Source: an uncultured Clostridia bacterium | GTDB lineage: Bacteria > Bacillota > Clostridia > Oscillospirales > Acutalibacteraceae | Assembly (NCBI GenBank): GCA_944384905.1 | Contig: CALWVE010000031.1 | Coordinates: 186,001 to 250,000 of the forward strand | Direction: 5' to 3' | DNA: 64,000 bases | Shown here: in pieces, positions 17,863 through 25,559 of the stretch | Layout of the letters: every line of letters begins with the position of its first letter | How positions within the stretch are numbered: the first letter of the stretch is position 1 | Notes under the pieces: model-generated | The model's database searches: none | What the model was told of the DNA's origin: nothing | What the model saw: only the letters and a program-made list of their open reading frames with translations | Position numbers and translations under genes: made by a program

Positions 17863-18476
17863 TTAAATCTCTTATTGCCATTTTTCTGGCTGCCATCCTC
17901 ACGGAAAACTATATTCTGAATAAATTCCTGGGGATCTGTCCCTTTCTGGGTGTTTCGAAAAAGCTGAATACCGCCGTAGGCATGAGCTGCGCGGTTATCG
18001 CCGTTATGGTGATCGCTACGGCTGTAACCTGGCCGATTTACACGCTGATTCTGGTTCCGAATAACCTGGCTTATTTGCAGACGATCGTTTTCATTCTGAT
18101 TATCGCTGCCCTGGTACAGCTGATCGAAACGATTATGCACAAGTATATGCCGCCGCTGTATAACGCGCTGGGCATTTACCTTCCCCTGATTACCACCAAC
18201 TGCGCCGTGCTGGGTGTTACGATGCTCGTAATCGATAAATTCTACAATCCGGCCTCTCCCATGGGATTTTCTTATGTGCAGGCGCTGGTTAACGCTTTCG
18301 GTTCCGGTGTCGGCTTCCTGGTGGCCATGGTTATTTTCGCGGGTGTGCGCGAGAAGCTTGAGATGTGCGATGTTCCCAAGTTCCTCAAAGGTTTGCCCAT
18401 CACGCTGATTGCCGCTTCTCTGGTGGCGGTCTCCTTCCTCGGGTTCAGCGGACTCGTGGACGGCATGCTCGGTTAA
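17859..18476 (+). CDS. rnfA: Rnf electron transport complex subunit A
   Basis: The 205-aa protein has six membrane segments and is paralogous to RnfE. It carries conserved Cys in FLGICPFLGV (C27) and TTNCAVLG (about 108), which with the matching RnfE Cys coordinate a [2Fe-2S] cluster in the membrane. Overlaps rnfE by 4 nt and ends 12 nt before rnfB. Confidence 0.96.
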   Translation: MIKSLIAIFLAAILTENYILNKFLGICPFLGVSKKLNTAVGMSCAVIAVMVIATAVTWPIYTLILVPNNLAYLQTIVFILIIAALVQLIETIMHKYMPPLYNALGIYLPLITTNCAVLGVTMLVIDKFYNPASPMGFSYVQALVNAFGSGVGFLVAMVIFAGVREKLEMCDVPKFLKGLPITLIAASLVAVSFLGFSGLVDGMLG

Positions 18477-18488
18477 GGAGGGAATCAC

Positions 18489-19280
18489 ATGGATATTTTG
18501 TTTCCCGTTCTGCTCGTGGCCGGTATCGGCTTGATTGCCGGTTTGATTCTGGCCGTTGCTTCGATTATCATGGCTGTGCCGAAAGATGAAACAGCCGAAG
18601 CGATTCTGGAAGTGCTCCCCGGCGCCAACTGCGGTGCCTGTGGATTTTCCGGCTGCTCCGGTTATGCACAAGCACTCGCCAAAGGCGAAGCCAAGCCCGG
18701 TCTGTGTTCTCCCGGCGGCCAGGAATGCGCCGCACAGGTTGCCGCTATCCTAGGTACAGAAGCCGGAGAAGTTGAGCGTAAAGCGGCTGTGGTAGCCTGT
18801 ACTGGCAGCCTGGATGTTACGCACGAAAAAATGGTCTACGACGGTATCGCTTCCTGCGCAGCTGCCGCTATGGTAGCAGGCGGTCCGGCCGACTGTCGTT
18901 TTGGCTGTATCGGTTTGGGCGACTGCGCCGCGGCTTGTCCCTACGGCGCAATCAAAGTCTGCAACGGTTTGGCCAGTATCGATACCAGCCGCTGCAAAGC
19001 CTGCGGCATGTGCGTTGCGGCTTGCCCGCGTCATTTGATCCAGCTGCATCCCGCCAAAAAACAGGCGAAAGTACTTTGCTCCAACTGCGATAAGGGCGCT
19101 GCTACGATGAAAGCCTGCTCCATGGGCTGCATCGGCTGCATGAAGTGCGTGAAAAACTGCGAAGTTGGCGCGATCAAGGTTGAAAACTTCCATGCAACGG
19201 TCGATCCCGAAAAATGTATCGGCTGCGGAAAATGCGCAGAAGTTTGCCCGCGCCATGTGATCCAGATGCTGGACATTTAA
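18489..19280 (+). CDS. rnfB: Rnf electron transport complex subunit B (ferredoxin-accepting, multi Fe-S)
   Basis: The 263-aa protein has an N-terminal membrane helix (5-30), a [4Fe-4S] domain with C48, C51, C56, C73 (GANCGACGFSGC), and a C-terminal stretch with several clusters: CRFGC/CAAACP (136-151), CKACGMCVAACP (169-180), CMKCVKNC (217-224) and CIGCGKCAEVCP (243-254). It takes electrons from reduced ferredoxin. It ends the operon in the clostridial order CDGEAB and is followed by a strong terminator. Confidence 0.97.
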   Translation: MDILFPVLLVAGIGLIAGLILAVASIIMAVPKDETAEAILEVLPGANCGACGFSGCSGYAQALAKGEAKPGLCSPGGQECAAQVAAILGTEAGEVERKAAVVACTGSLDVTHEKMVYDGIASCAAAAMVAGGPADCRFGCIGLGDCAAACPYGAIKVCNGLASIDTSRCKACGMCVAACPRHLIQLHPAKKQAKVLCSNCDKGAATMKACSMGCIGCMKCVKNCEVGAIKVENFHATVDPEKCIGCGKCAEVCPRHVIQMLDI

Positions 19281-19298
19281 AATATTCGTATCCTTTTA

Positions 19299-19329
19299 GC
19301 CCGTTCCGGAAAACCGGAGCGGGCTTTTT
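19299..19329 (+). terminator. Terminator of the rnf operon
   Basis: An 11-bp stem (19299-19309 with 19314-19324) around an AAAA loop, followed by TTTTT (19325-19329). Confidence 0.93.
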
Positions 19330-19383
19330 CTTTACTGCTTTTTAAGAAAAAGAATACTCCCAGGAAGCCACTGAAAACAAATA

Positions 19384-19415
19384 AAAACGCTGCAGGGTAC
19401 ATGCTGCAGCGTTTT
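19384..19415 (-). terminator. Terminator of the manA-FAH-transpeptidase-like operon
   Basis: A 12-bp stem (19384-19395 with 19404-19415; core CGCTGCAG/CTGCAGCG) with A-run and T-run flanks that work in either direction; it lies 10 nt past the stop at 19425. Confidence 0.88.
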
Positions 19416-19424
19416 CGTTATGCG

Positions 19425-20552
19425 TTATTTAAGAATAATCTGCGGATGCTGATCGGCATCTAACAAGCGGAGAATTTTTAGCATATCTTCGTCGGAAATC
19501 TTAATATCCCCATAAGACTGACTCGGATCGCTGGCTGATCCCATACCGCCCAGGAACATCGCGGAGCCTTTTCCGGGCGTAGCGGTTCCCGGCGTTTCAC
19601 AATCGCCATTATAACTAAATGCAATACAGTGCGTCCAGTAACCCATTTCGAACTGATCGTAAATGCTTTCGGAAGAAGACCAGTTTCCGGGACCGGGCTG
19701 CAGTGTGTTGTAATAGGAAGAATCGCCGTCATCTACCCATTCATCCCCGGGAGACAATGTACGGTAACGAAGTCCTGTATCGGGTTTGGAAAGACCAAAC
19801 GCAAACAAAATATCAAATGTACCGCCGGGTGTGCGGTTCTTCCCTTCCCCGTAATCTTTGGAAATACCGGCGTTTCCAACACGGGCATAGGTTTGATAAA
19901 GCTGTACCCATTCTCCGTTTCTATACTCTTCCACATACAGATTTGCCGTAGTCGAGCCCGGCGAATCGGAATAAACCAAAATACGCTGGCTATTATACGG
20001 CGTCGGAGCCGGAGTAGGAGTCGGCGTGGGTGTTGGGGTAGGTGTGGGAGTGGGCGTTGGCGTGGGAGTCGGTGTAGGTGTAGGCGTCGGCGTAACCGTC
20101 GGGGTCGGCGTTGCTTCGGATGAAGACTGCTGTAATAAAGAGGTTTGCCCATTTAAAGCCGAAGACAATCCCGAAAGAAAACCAGGAAGAATCAAAACAG
20201 CAGCTGCAATCATACCAGCTAGCAACACCAATCCGCCCGCTACACAAGCAATAATAATTCCCGTTTTCTTTCCTTTAGAACTTTTCTTTTTCGGTGGAAC
20301 AAATTGTGTTTCGGGAACAGACTGGGACGATTCTTGAAATAAAGACTGATCGTATTCTATTCCAGACGATTCCTGTAAAGAAGAATCTTCCTTTACATCC
20401 TGTACGGTCGCTTCTGTATCCACAGGTACTTCCTGCTCTGGTACAGCTGTTTCTGTAGTAGGTTCTTCCCCCATATTACGGCCGCAATGCAGGCAGAATT
20501 TACTTCCTTCCGGGGTTTCTTTTCCACAATGCTTACAAATCACTTTTATCAC
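19425..20552 (-). CDS. Zinc-ribbon membrane protein with PT-repeat linker and inactive L,D-transpeptidase-like domain
   Basis: The 375-aa protein has, in order: a zinc ribbon (C6, C9, C20, C23), an acidic disordered region, a basic KKKSSKGKK stretch and a membrane helix (about 98-123), a Thr-Pro repeat linker (148-185), and a C-terminal domain like YkuD/ErfK L,D-transpeptidases. The [10 protein letters not shown] motif (237-245) and the [14 protein letters not shown] end match that fold, but the usual catalytic His (FxHx position, here FLGG 333-336) and Cys (GCI position, here GDI 348-350) are missing. The zinc ribbon would be cytosolic and the C-domain outside. It may bind peptidoglycan or regulate rather than cross-link. 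It is the last gene of a unit with FAH and manA genes, with 19 nt spacing. Confidence 0.8.
   Translation of the reverse strand: MIKVICKHCGKETPEGSKFCLHCGRNMGEEPTTETAVPEQEVPVDTEATVQDVKEDSSLQESSGIEYDQSLFQESSQSVPETQFVPPKKKSSKGKKTGIIIACVAGGLVLLAGMIAAAVLILPGFLSGLSSALNGQTSLLQQSSSEATPTPTVTPTPTPTPTPTPTPTPTPTPTPTPTPTPAPTPYNSQRILVYSDSPGSTTANLYVEEYRNGEWVQLYQTYARVGNAGISKDYGEGKNRTPGGTFDILFAFGLSKPDTGLRYRTLSPGDEWVDDGDSSYYNTLQPGPGNWSSSESIYDQFEMGYWTHCIAFSYNGDCETPGTATPGKGSAMFLGGMGSASDPSQSYGDIKISDEDMLKILRLLDADQHPQIILK
20000..20111 (-). repeat. Hexanucleotide-type repeat coding for (Thr-Pro)n linker
   Basis: About eighteen imperfect copies of a 6-bp unit (GGNGTN on the plus strand) encode a TPTP... spacer, residues 148-185 of the zinc-ribbon protein. 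The third codon positions vary, so it is conserved at protein level rather than a fresh DNA expansion. Confidence 0.9.
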
Positions 20553-20571
20553 ATTCTTTCCAAATCTCTAT

Positions 20572-21417
20572 TCAGCCAATGGTATTCACAAGTTTGCCGA
20601 TGCCTTCAATCTCGACGGTCAGCTTTTCACCAGCTTCCAGCCAATGTTTTTCATCCTGCCCCAGAATCACGCCTTCCGGTGTGCCGGTGAAAATCATATC
20701 GCCGGGCTTTAAGGTCATGTAACGCGACAAATAGCTAATCAGATACGGGACGGAGAAAATCATCTTATTGGTGTTCGAGTGCTGACAAAGCTGTTCGCCG
20801 CGGTATAATTTGATATCCAGCGAAAGCGCTGCAGGATCACCCAGCTCATCTGCTGTGACAATCCAAGGTCCAACAGGCGCAAAACCATCCTGCGATTTAC
20901 CCGTCAGCCACTGAGACACACGCGTCTGCTGTTCTCTGGCAGAAACATCATTTCCGCAGGTATAGCCGAAAACAGCTTTTGAGGCTTCTTCTTCGGTTAC
21001 ATCGCGGCAGGTTTTACCGATAATAACAACCAGCTCAGCTTCGTAATCGACTTGGCCGGCATACGGCGAAAGGCGAACGGTTTGTCCATGCGCTGCCAGT
21101 GCATTGGAAAATTTGGAGAATACCTCCGGGAAAGCCGGAAGCTGACCGCCGGATTCGGCGGCATGGGCGCGATAATTAAGCCCGATGCAGAAAATCTTTT
21201 CCGGAGATGCAGCGGCAGGTGCCGGCTGAATCTGTTCTTTGGGAACAACCGGAGCCTCTTTCAGCCAGCTATCCAACTGGTCGACAGGATTTCCGCACTC
21301 GATCCAATCTTTTAAAGACTGCGGCGCAGCAGGCGCCTGCGACAAATCATACAGCTTTTCGTCCTGAACGACACCGTAATGAAGTTCATTCTCAAAATAA
21401 AAGTTTTGGAATTTCAT
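20572..21417 (-). CDS. Fumarylacetoacetate hydrolase (FAH) family protein
   Basis: The 281-aa protein carries the FAH C-terminal fold motifs: GLNYRAHAAE, YEAELVVIIGK with the metal-binding Glu, FGYTCGNDVSARE and FTGTPEGV. The family includes hydrolases, decarboxylases and isomerases of beta-keto or 2-hydroxy acids, such as 2-hydroxyhepta-2,4-diene-dioate isomerase and acylpyruvases. The substrate is not clear here. Residues 1-65 are the less conserved N-terminal subdomain. The ATG at 21417 is chosen over a GTG three codons upstream because GGAGG then has usable spacing. It lies 33 nt after manA. Confidence 0.88.
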   Translation of the reverse strand: MKFQNFYFENELHYGVVQDEKLYDLSQAPAAPQSLKDWIECGNPVDQLDSWLKEAPVVPKEQIQPAPAAASPEKIFCIGLNYRAHAAESGGQLPAFPEVFSKFSNALAAHGQTVRLSPYAGQVDYEAELVVIIGKTCRDVTEEEASKAVFGYTCGNDVSAREQQTRVSQWLTGKSQDGFAPVGPWIVTADELGDPAALSLDIKLYRGEQLCQHSNTNKMIFSVPYLISYLSRYMTLKPGDMIFTGTPEGVILGQDEKHWLEAGEKLTVEIEGIGKLVNTIG

Positions 21418-21450
21418 TTTATACACTCCTCCTTGATTTCTAAGTCACCT

Positions 21451-22551
21451 TTACATTTCCGGAAGTCCGCATTCCATGATTTCAAGTGGTTCTCCCGTAC
21501 ATACCAACTGGCCATTAGACAAACTGGCCGGAAGAAACAGAAAATCACCCTGCCGGATCGGAAGTTCTTCTTTTTCCGTATGCAGCATTCCCTGCCCACG
21601 CAGAACGACCCAAATGCGATAGCCCGCTCGAGGTGAAAGCGTCCACTGCGCGCCCACACGAATACGGTTCATCTGAAACAGCTGCGTAAAGCGGTCATCA
21701 ATCATGCTGGTAATTTCAAATTGATCACCAGATTCCAGTAACCGAGGCGACGATTTCCAATGTGCGCAGGTTTCTTCCAGCGGCAAAGCATCGTAATGAA
21801 AACAATCCAGCATATTTTCGTATCCCACACCCTGATGGCACTGGTTTTCCTGAATGCGAAGCCCGTCTGGCGTAACCAGCTCGGTACGCATTGTAAAATC
21901 TGTCGGCTCCTGCATTTCAGCCAGAAAACAACCGGCACCAATCGCATGCGGCAGGCCGCCCGGAATGAAAAAGCTATCACCCGCCTGTACAGGAATTCGA
22001 TGCAGGCAATTTAGCATAGCTGGAATATCCTGCCGCTCGAAAACATCTTTCCATTCCTCTCGTGTCACGCCGGGTTTAAAACCAAAATAAATGCAGGGTT
22101 CTTCCCCGTTAACCGAATATGTATCAAAAATGTACCACGATTCGGTTTTTCCATAATCCGATCCAAAAAACTTTTTGGCATACGCACGATCGGGATGTGT
22201 CTGGATCGTCAGCCGCTCGTTCGCATCGATAAGTTTAATCAACATGCCCAGCTGAGGACCCATTTGCTTTAAGTGCTTGGTTCCGAAATAATTTTCCGGC
22301 TGATCCAGCAGAACATCTTTTAAATACGGTTCGCCGGGAATATTTAATACCCGGCTATACCCTTCCAGAATGTCTTCCCGGCCGGGATTTCTGGCACGGG
22401 TTGTACTGGCCACCCAATCTTCAGGAAAATTCCCAACGGAACAAGTCGTTTTATTCCGCCATTGATCCAACTTGGCACCACCCGTATAGGTGCGCCAAAC
22501 CCGTGTTTCCGATAATTTCAGAACACATCCGTTCCACGGTGAATAATCCAT
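21451..22551 (-). CDS. manA: Mannose-6-phosphate isomerase, class I type
   Basis: The 366-aa cupin-fold protein has ERLTIQTHPDRAYAKK, a zinc-binding QxH region, SWYIFD, and PGGLPHAIGAGCFLAEMQEPTDFTMR, where class I phosphomannose isomerases bind the metal and substrate. It would interconvert mannose 6-phosphate and fructose 6-phosphate. It heads a three-gene unit with an FAH-family enzyme and a membrane protein, an odd grouping with no obvious pathway. Related sugar isomerases cannot be fully excluded. Confidence 0.85.
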   Translation of the reverse strand: MDYSPWNGCVLKLSETRVWRTYTGGAKLDQWRNKTTCSVGNFPEDWVASTTRARNPGREDILEGYSRVLNIPGEPYLKDVLLDQPENYFGTKHLKQMGPQLGMLIKLIDANERLTIQTHPDRAYAKKFFGSDYGKTESWYIFDTYSVNGEEPCIYFGFKPGVTREEWKDVFERQDIPAMLNCLHRIPVQAGDSFFIPGGLPHAIGAGCFLAEMQEPTDFTMRTELVTPDGLRIQENQCHQGVGYENMLDCFHYDALPLEETCAHWKSSPRLLESGDQFEITSMIDDRFTQLFQMNRIRVGAQWTLSPRAGYRIWVVLRGQGMLHTEKEELPIRQGDFLFLPASLSNGQLVCTGEPLEIMECGLPEM

Positions 22552-22632
22552 TATGCTCCCCCACTCAATTTGATTCTATGGCTGCTGCTATTCTGAAAAA
22601 GCACATAACATTGCAGTTAAAATCTTGTCCTG

Positions 22633-22661
22633 ATTATATTCTTTTTGTAAACAAATTGCAA
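22633..22661 (-). promoter_or_regulatory. Promoter of the manA unit
   Basis: In minus-strand reading TTGCAA (22661-22656), 17-bp spacer, TATAAT (22638-22633). Its -35 box is only 6 bp from the -35 box of the divergent plus-strand promoter. Confidence 0.7.
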
Positions 22662-22667
22662 CCGCTC

Positions 22668-22696
22668 TTGTCAAAGCGTCCCCGAAATTCTATAAT
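22668..22696 (+). promoter_or_regulatory. Promoter of the esterase/kdu region
   Basis: TTGTCA (22668-22673), exact 17-bp spacer, TATAAT (22691-22696). The leader to the ATG at 22803 is about 100 nt and holds a further possible -10 (TATAAA near 22771). Confidence 0.75.
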
Positions 22697-22802
22697 ATTA
22701 GATAACAAATCAAACGGTTTAAGCCGGACGAAACATTTGAAATCGAATTTTGCTATCGTATGCGAATCGGTATAAAATCATCTTTATGAGGAGGTTATCC
22801 AT

Positions 22803-23711
22803 ATGCCTTATCCACCCATTGAAACCATCGCAAGCAATCCGTCTTTGGAAGGTCTGGCCCGCATGCTACCCGACGTCACCTATTCAACGGCTACCGGTAC
22901 AGATTTGCGTATGGCTATTCTGCTTCCATGGAGCCACGAACAGCCCGATAGCACCCATCGTGCGCCGCTGGTTGTTTTCGTTCAGGGAAGTGGATGGGAG
23001 TTCCCCAACATTTATAAAGAAATTCCCCAGCTTTCCGAGTATGCACGCGACGGTTATGTTGTGGCAACGGTTACGCATCGCAATGCTATGGAAGGGCACC
23101 CTTTTCCCGCTTATTTGCAGGATGTTAAGACGGCAATTCGTTTTCTGCGCGCTCATGCGGATGAATATGGCATCGATCCGCAGAAAGTCACGATTTGGGG
23201 AACTTCTTCGGGCGGCAATACCGCCATGTTGGTGGGATTGACTCCGGATGATCCGCGATTCAAAACGGAAGAATACGCCGACGAATCCGACGCTGTACAA
23301 GCCGTTGTACAGTGTTTCGGGCCCACAGATATTCCCGCGCTACTTGAAGCCACGTTACAGGCACAGCCGGATCTGGATATCGATGCGGCCGATAATCTCT
23401 TTTATGCGCTCTGCGGCGGTCCCGCATCTGAACACATGGATGTGGGAGACAAAATGAGCCCCATCCGCTATATTGCTTCCTGCCCGTCTCTTCCGCCGTT
23501 TTTGATGCTGCAGGGAGATGCCGATCCGGTAGTTCCCTATCAGCAGTGCGTCAGCATGTATGAAGCGCTTTGTGACGCCGGTGCGGATGTAAAAATGATC
23601 CGTGTAACGGGTGCTCCGCACGAAGGTGCGTTCTGGAGCCGCGAACTGCTTGCCAGAATCCGCCGGTTTATCGATCAGGCATCCGGCAGAGAAATTGCGA
23701 ATGAAAATTAA
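22803..23711 (+). CDS. Alpha/beta hydrolase (BD-FAE/HSL-like esterase)
   Basis: The 302-aa protein has an alpha/beta hydrolase fold with nucleophile S135 in GTSSGG, an acid in QGDADPVVPY, and the catalytic His in GAPHEG. The oxyanion region reads VFVQGSGW instead of the usual HGGG. Such enzymes remove acetyl, feruloyl or similar esters from plant polysaccharides or small molecules. Its location just before kduI suggests de-esterification of pectin fragments, an inference from context. No signal peptide is seen, so it acts in the cytoplasm. AGGAGG lies 9 nt before the ATG. Confidence 0.88.
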   Translation: MPYPPIETIASNPSLEGLARMLPDVTYSTATGTDLRMAILLPWSHEQPDSTHRAPLVVFVQGSGWEFPNIYKEIPQLSEYARDGYVVATVTHRNAMEGHPFPAYLQDVKTAIRFLRAHADEYGIDPQKVTIWGTSSGGNTAMLVGLTPDDPRFKTEEYADESDAVQAVVQCFGPTDIPALLEATLQAQPDLDIDAADNLFYALCGGPASEHMDVGDKMSPIRYIASCPSLPPFLMLQGDADPVVPYQQCVSMYEALCDAGADVKMIRVTGAPHEGAFWSRELLARIRRFIDQASGREIANEN

Positions 23712-23713
23712 AC

Positions 23714-23742
23714 TGGATTTTTTAAAGCAAGCGTGTTATAAT
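23714..23742 (+). promoter_or_regulatory. Possible promoter of kduI
   Basis: A good TATAAT (23737-23742) lies 17 bp after a poor -35 (TGGATT, 23714-23719). The leader contains a 5-bp hairpin GGTGG/CCACC (23758-23762 with 23771-23775). Weak -35 suggests activator dependence, or the gene may be read from upstream. Confidence 0.4.
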
Positions 23743-23800
23743 GGCATTGAATGACAAGGTGGACAAGATGCCACCCGATTTTACAGGAGGAAAGTCACCC

Positions 23801-24643
23801 ATGGATATTCGTTATTCTGCGAATCAAAAAGATTTTAAGCGTTACACCACCGACGAAATGCGTTCGGAATTTCTGATTCAGAATTTGTATGTACCGAATG
23901 AAGTTGTTTCCGTTTACAGCCACGTAGACCGCATGGTCACCCTGGGCTGCATGCCGACCACGGAAGTCGTATCCATCGACAAAGGTCTGGATGTATGGGC
24001 CAACTTCGGCACCCATTATTTCCTGGAGCGCCGTGAAATCGGTATCTTCAATATCGGCGGCAGCGGTTCCATCACGGCCGACGGCGTAACCTACAAGCTG
24101 GGCTACAAGGACTGCCTGTACATCACCAAGGGCACCAAAGAAGTTCTGTTTGCCAGCGACGACGCTGAAAAGCCCGCTAAATTCTACATGGTTTCCGCTC
24201 CGGCTCACTGCTCTTATGAAACCAAGCTGCTGACGCTGGCTGACGCCGCTAAGCGTCCGCTGGGCAGCATGGAAACCAGCAACAAGCGCGTAATCAACCA
24301 GTTCATCCATCCGTCCGTACTGAAGACCTGCCAGCTCTCCATGGGCATGACCGTTCTGGAACCCGGCAGCGTTTGGAACACCATGCCTGCTCATACGCAT
24401 GAACGCCGCATGGAAGTTTACATGTACTTCGAAGTACCGGAAGACAACGTTGTATTCCACATGATGGGCGAAGGCAACGAAACCCGTCACATTGTTATGC
24501 ACAATGAAGAAGCCGTGATCAGCCCCTCCTGGAGCATTCACGCAGGCGCCGGCACCAGCAACTACACCTTCATCTGGGCCATGGGCGGCGAAAACATGGA
24601 ATTCGACGACATGGATGTCATCAAGACCACAGACCTGAAATAA
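23801..24643 (+). CDS. kduI: 5-dehydro-4-deoxy-D-glucuronate isomerase
   Basis: The 280-aa protein is normal length for KduI. It has the zinc-binding cupin motif PAHTHERRMEVYMYFE (His, His, Glu) and the later SPSWSIHAGAGT His. It converts 5-keto-4-deoxyuronate, formed from unsaturated uronides of pectin or glycosaminoglycans, to 2,5-diketo-3-deoxygluconate, the substrate of KduD encoded next. The start at 23801 has AGGAGG 10 nt upstream; an in-frame ATG at 23741 overlaps the -10 box and is rejected. KdgK and KdgA for the next steps are not in this window. Confidence 0.96.
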   Translation: MDIRYSANQKDFKRYTTDEMRSEFLIQNLYVPNEVVSVYSHVDRMVTLGCMPTTEVVSIDKGLDVWANFGTHYFLERREIGIFNIGGSGSITADGVTYKLGYKDCLYITKGTKEVLFASDDAEKPAKFYMVSAPAHCSYETKLLTLADAAKRPLGSMETSNKRVINQFIHPSVLKTCQLSMGMTVLEPGSVWNTMPAHTHERRMEVYMYFEVPEDNVVFHMMGEGNETRHIVMHNEEAVISPSWSIHAGAGTSNYTFIWAMGGENMEFDDMDVIKTTDLK

Positions 24644-24688
24644 TTCACGTTCCACAATCCTATAAATTTTAGAAAGGCAGTGTTTCCA

Positions 24689-25495
24689 ATGGATAGCTAC
24701 ATCAAGAACTTTTCTCTGGAAGGCAAAGTTGCCCTGGTAACGGGCGCTTCTTACGGAATCGGTTTCGCCATCGCCAGTGGCATGGCTGCAGCCGGTGCCA
24801 AGATCGTCTTTAACGATATCAAGCAGGAACTGGTTGACAAAGGTCTGGCTGCTTACAAAGAAGCCGGCATCGATGCCAAGGGTTATGTTTGCGACGTAAC
24901 CAACGAAGAAGCCGTCCAGGCCATGGTTAAGCAGATCGAAGAAGAAGTTGGCGTGATCGACATTCTGGTTAACAACGCCGGTATCATCAAGCGTATCCCG
25001 ATGTGCGAAATGACCGCTGAACAGTTCCGTCAGGTTATCGATGTTGACCTGAACGCTCCGTTCATCGTTTCCAAGGCTGTTATTCCTTCCATGATTAAGA
25101 AGGGCCACGGCAAGATCATCAACATCTGCTCCATGATGAGCGAACTCGGCCGTGAAACCGTTTCCGCTTATGCCGCTGCCAAGGGCGGTCTGAAGATGCT
25201 GACCCGCAACATCTGCTCCGAATACGGCGAATACAACATTCAGTGCAACGGCATTGGGCCTGGTTATATCGAAACCCCCCAGACCGCTCCGCTGCGTGAG
25301 ATTCAGCCCGACGGCAGCCGTCATCCGTTCGATCAGTTCATCATCGCCAAGACTCCGGCTGCACGCTGGGGCAAAACCGAAGACCTGGTTGGTCCGGCCG
25401 TATTCCTGGCCAGTGACGCCAGCAACTTCGTAAACGGTCATGTTCTGTATGTAGACGGCGGTATCCTCGCCTACATCGGCAAGCAGCCGCAATAA
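24689..25495 (+). CDS. kduD: 2-dehydro-3-deoxy-D-gluconate 5-dehydrogenase
   Basis: The 268-aa short-chain dehydrogenase has the TGASYGIG cofactor loop, NNAGI, catalytic Ser in ICSMMSE and YAAAK. Together with KduI it yields 2-keto-3-deoxygluconate using NAD(P)H. The ATG at 24689 is preferred to a GTG three codons earlier. kduI and kduD are 45 nt apart and clearly an operon. Confidence 0.94.
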   Translation: MDSYIKNFSLEGKVALVTGASYGIGFAIASGMAAAGAKIVFNDIKQELVDKGLAAYKEAGIDAKGYVCDVTNEEAVQAMVKQIEEEVGVIDILVNNAGIIKRIPMCEMTAEQFRQVIDVDLNAPFIVSKAVIPSMIKKGHGKIINICSMMSELGRETVSAYAAAKGGLKMLTRNICSEYGEYNIQCNGIGPGYIETPQTAPLREIQPDGSRHPFDQFIIAKTPAARWGKTEDLVGPAVFLASDASNFVNGHVLYVDGGILAYIGKQPQ

Positions 25496-25511
25496 GTTAA
25501 ATCCAATAAAC

Positions 25512-25556
25512 ATGAGGCGGTGCGCAATTCACCGCCTCATCTTCTATGAGGTAGTG
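25512..25556 (+). promoter_or_regulatory. Three-arm alternative hairpin before the discoidin gene
   Basis: Arm 1 (25512-25522, ATGAGGCGGTG) pairs perfectly over 11 bp with arm 2 (25530-25540). Arm 2 can instead pair with arm 3 (25546-25556, ATGAGGTAGTG) with one wobble and one mismatch. Arm 3 contains the GAGG ribosome binding site of the gene starting at 25560, so the two folds would free or hide it. There is no U-run, so it is not a standard terminator. Confidence 0.5.
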
Positions 25557-25559
25557 CAA

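Noticed and set aside
20000..20111. Short-unit repeat considered as a microsatellite or CRISPR-like array
   Set aside because: It has no spacers, stays in frame and encodes a Thr-Pro linker with varied codons.
23758..23775. GGTGG/CCACC hairpin in the kduI leader as a riboswitch
   Set aside because: Only 5 bp with an 8-nt loop and no further conserved structure.
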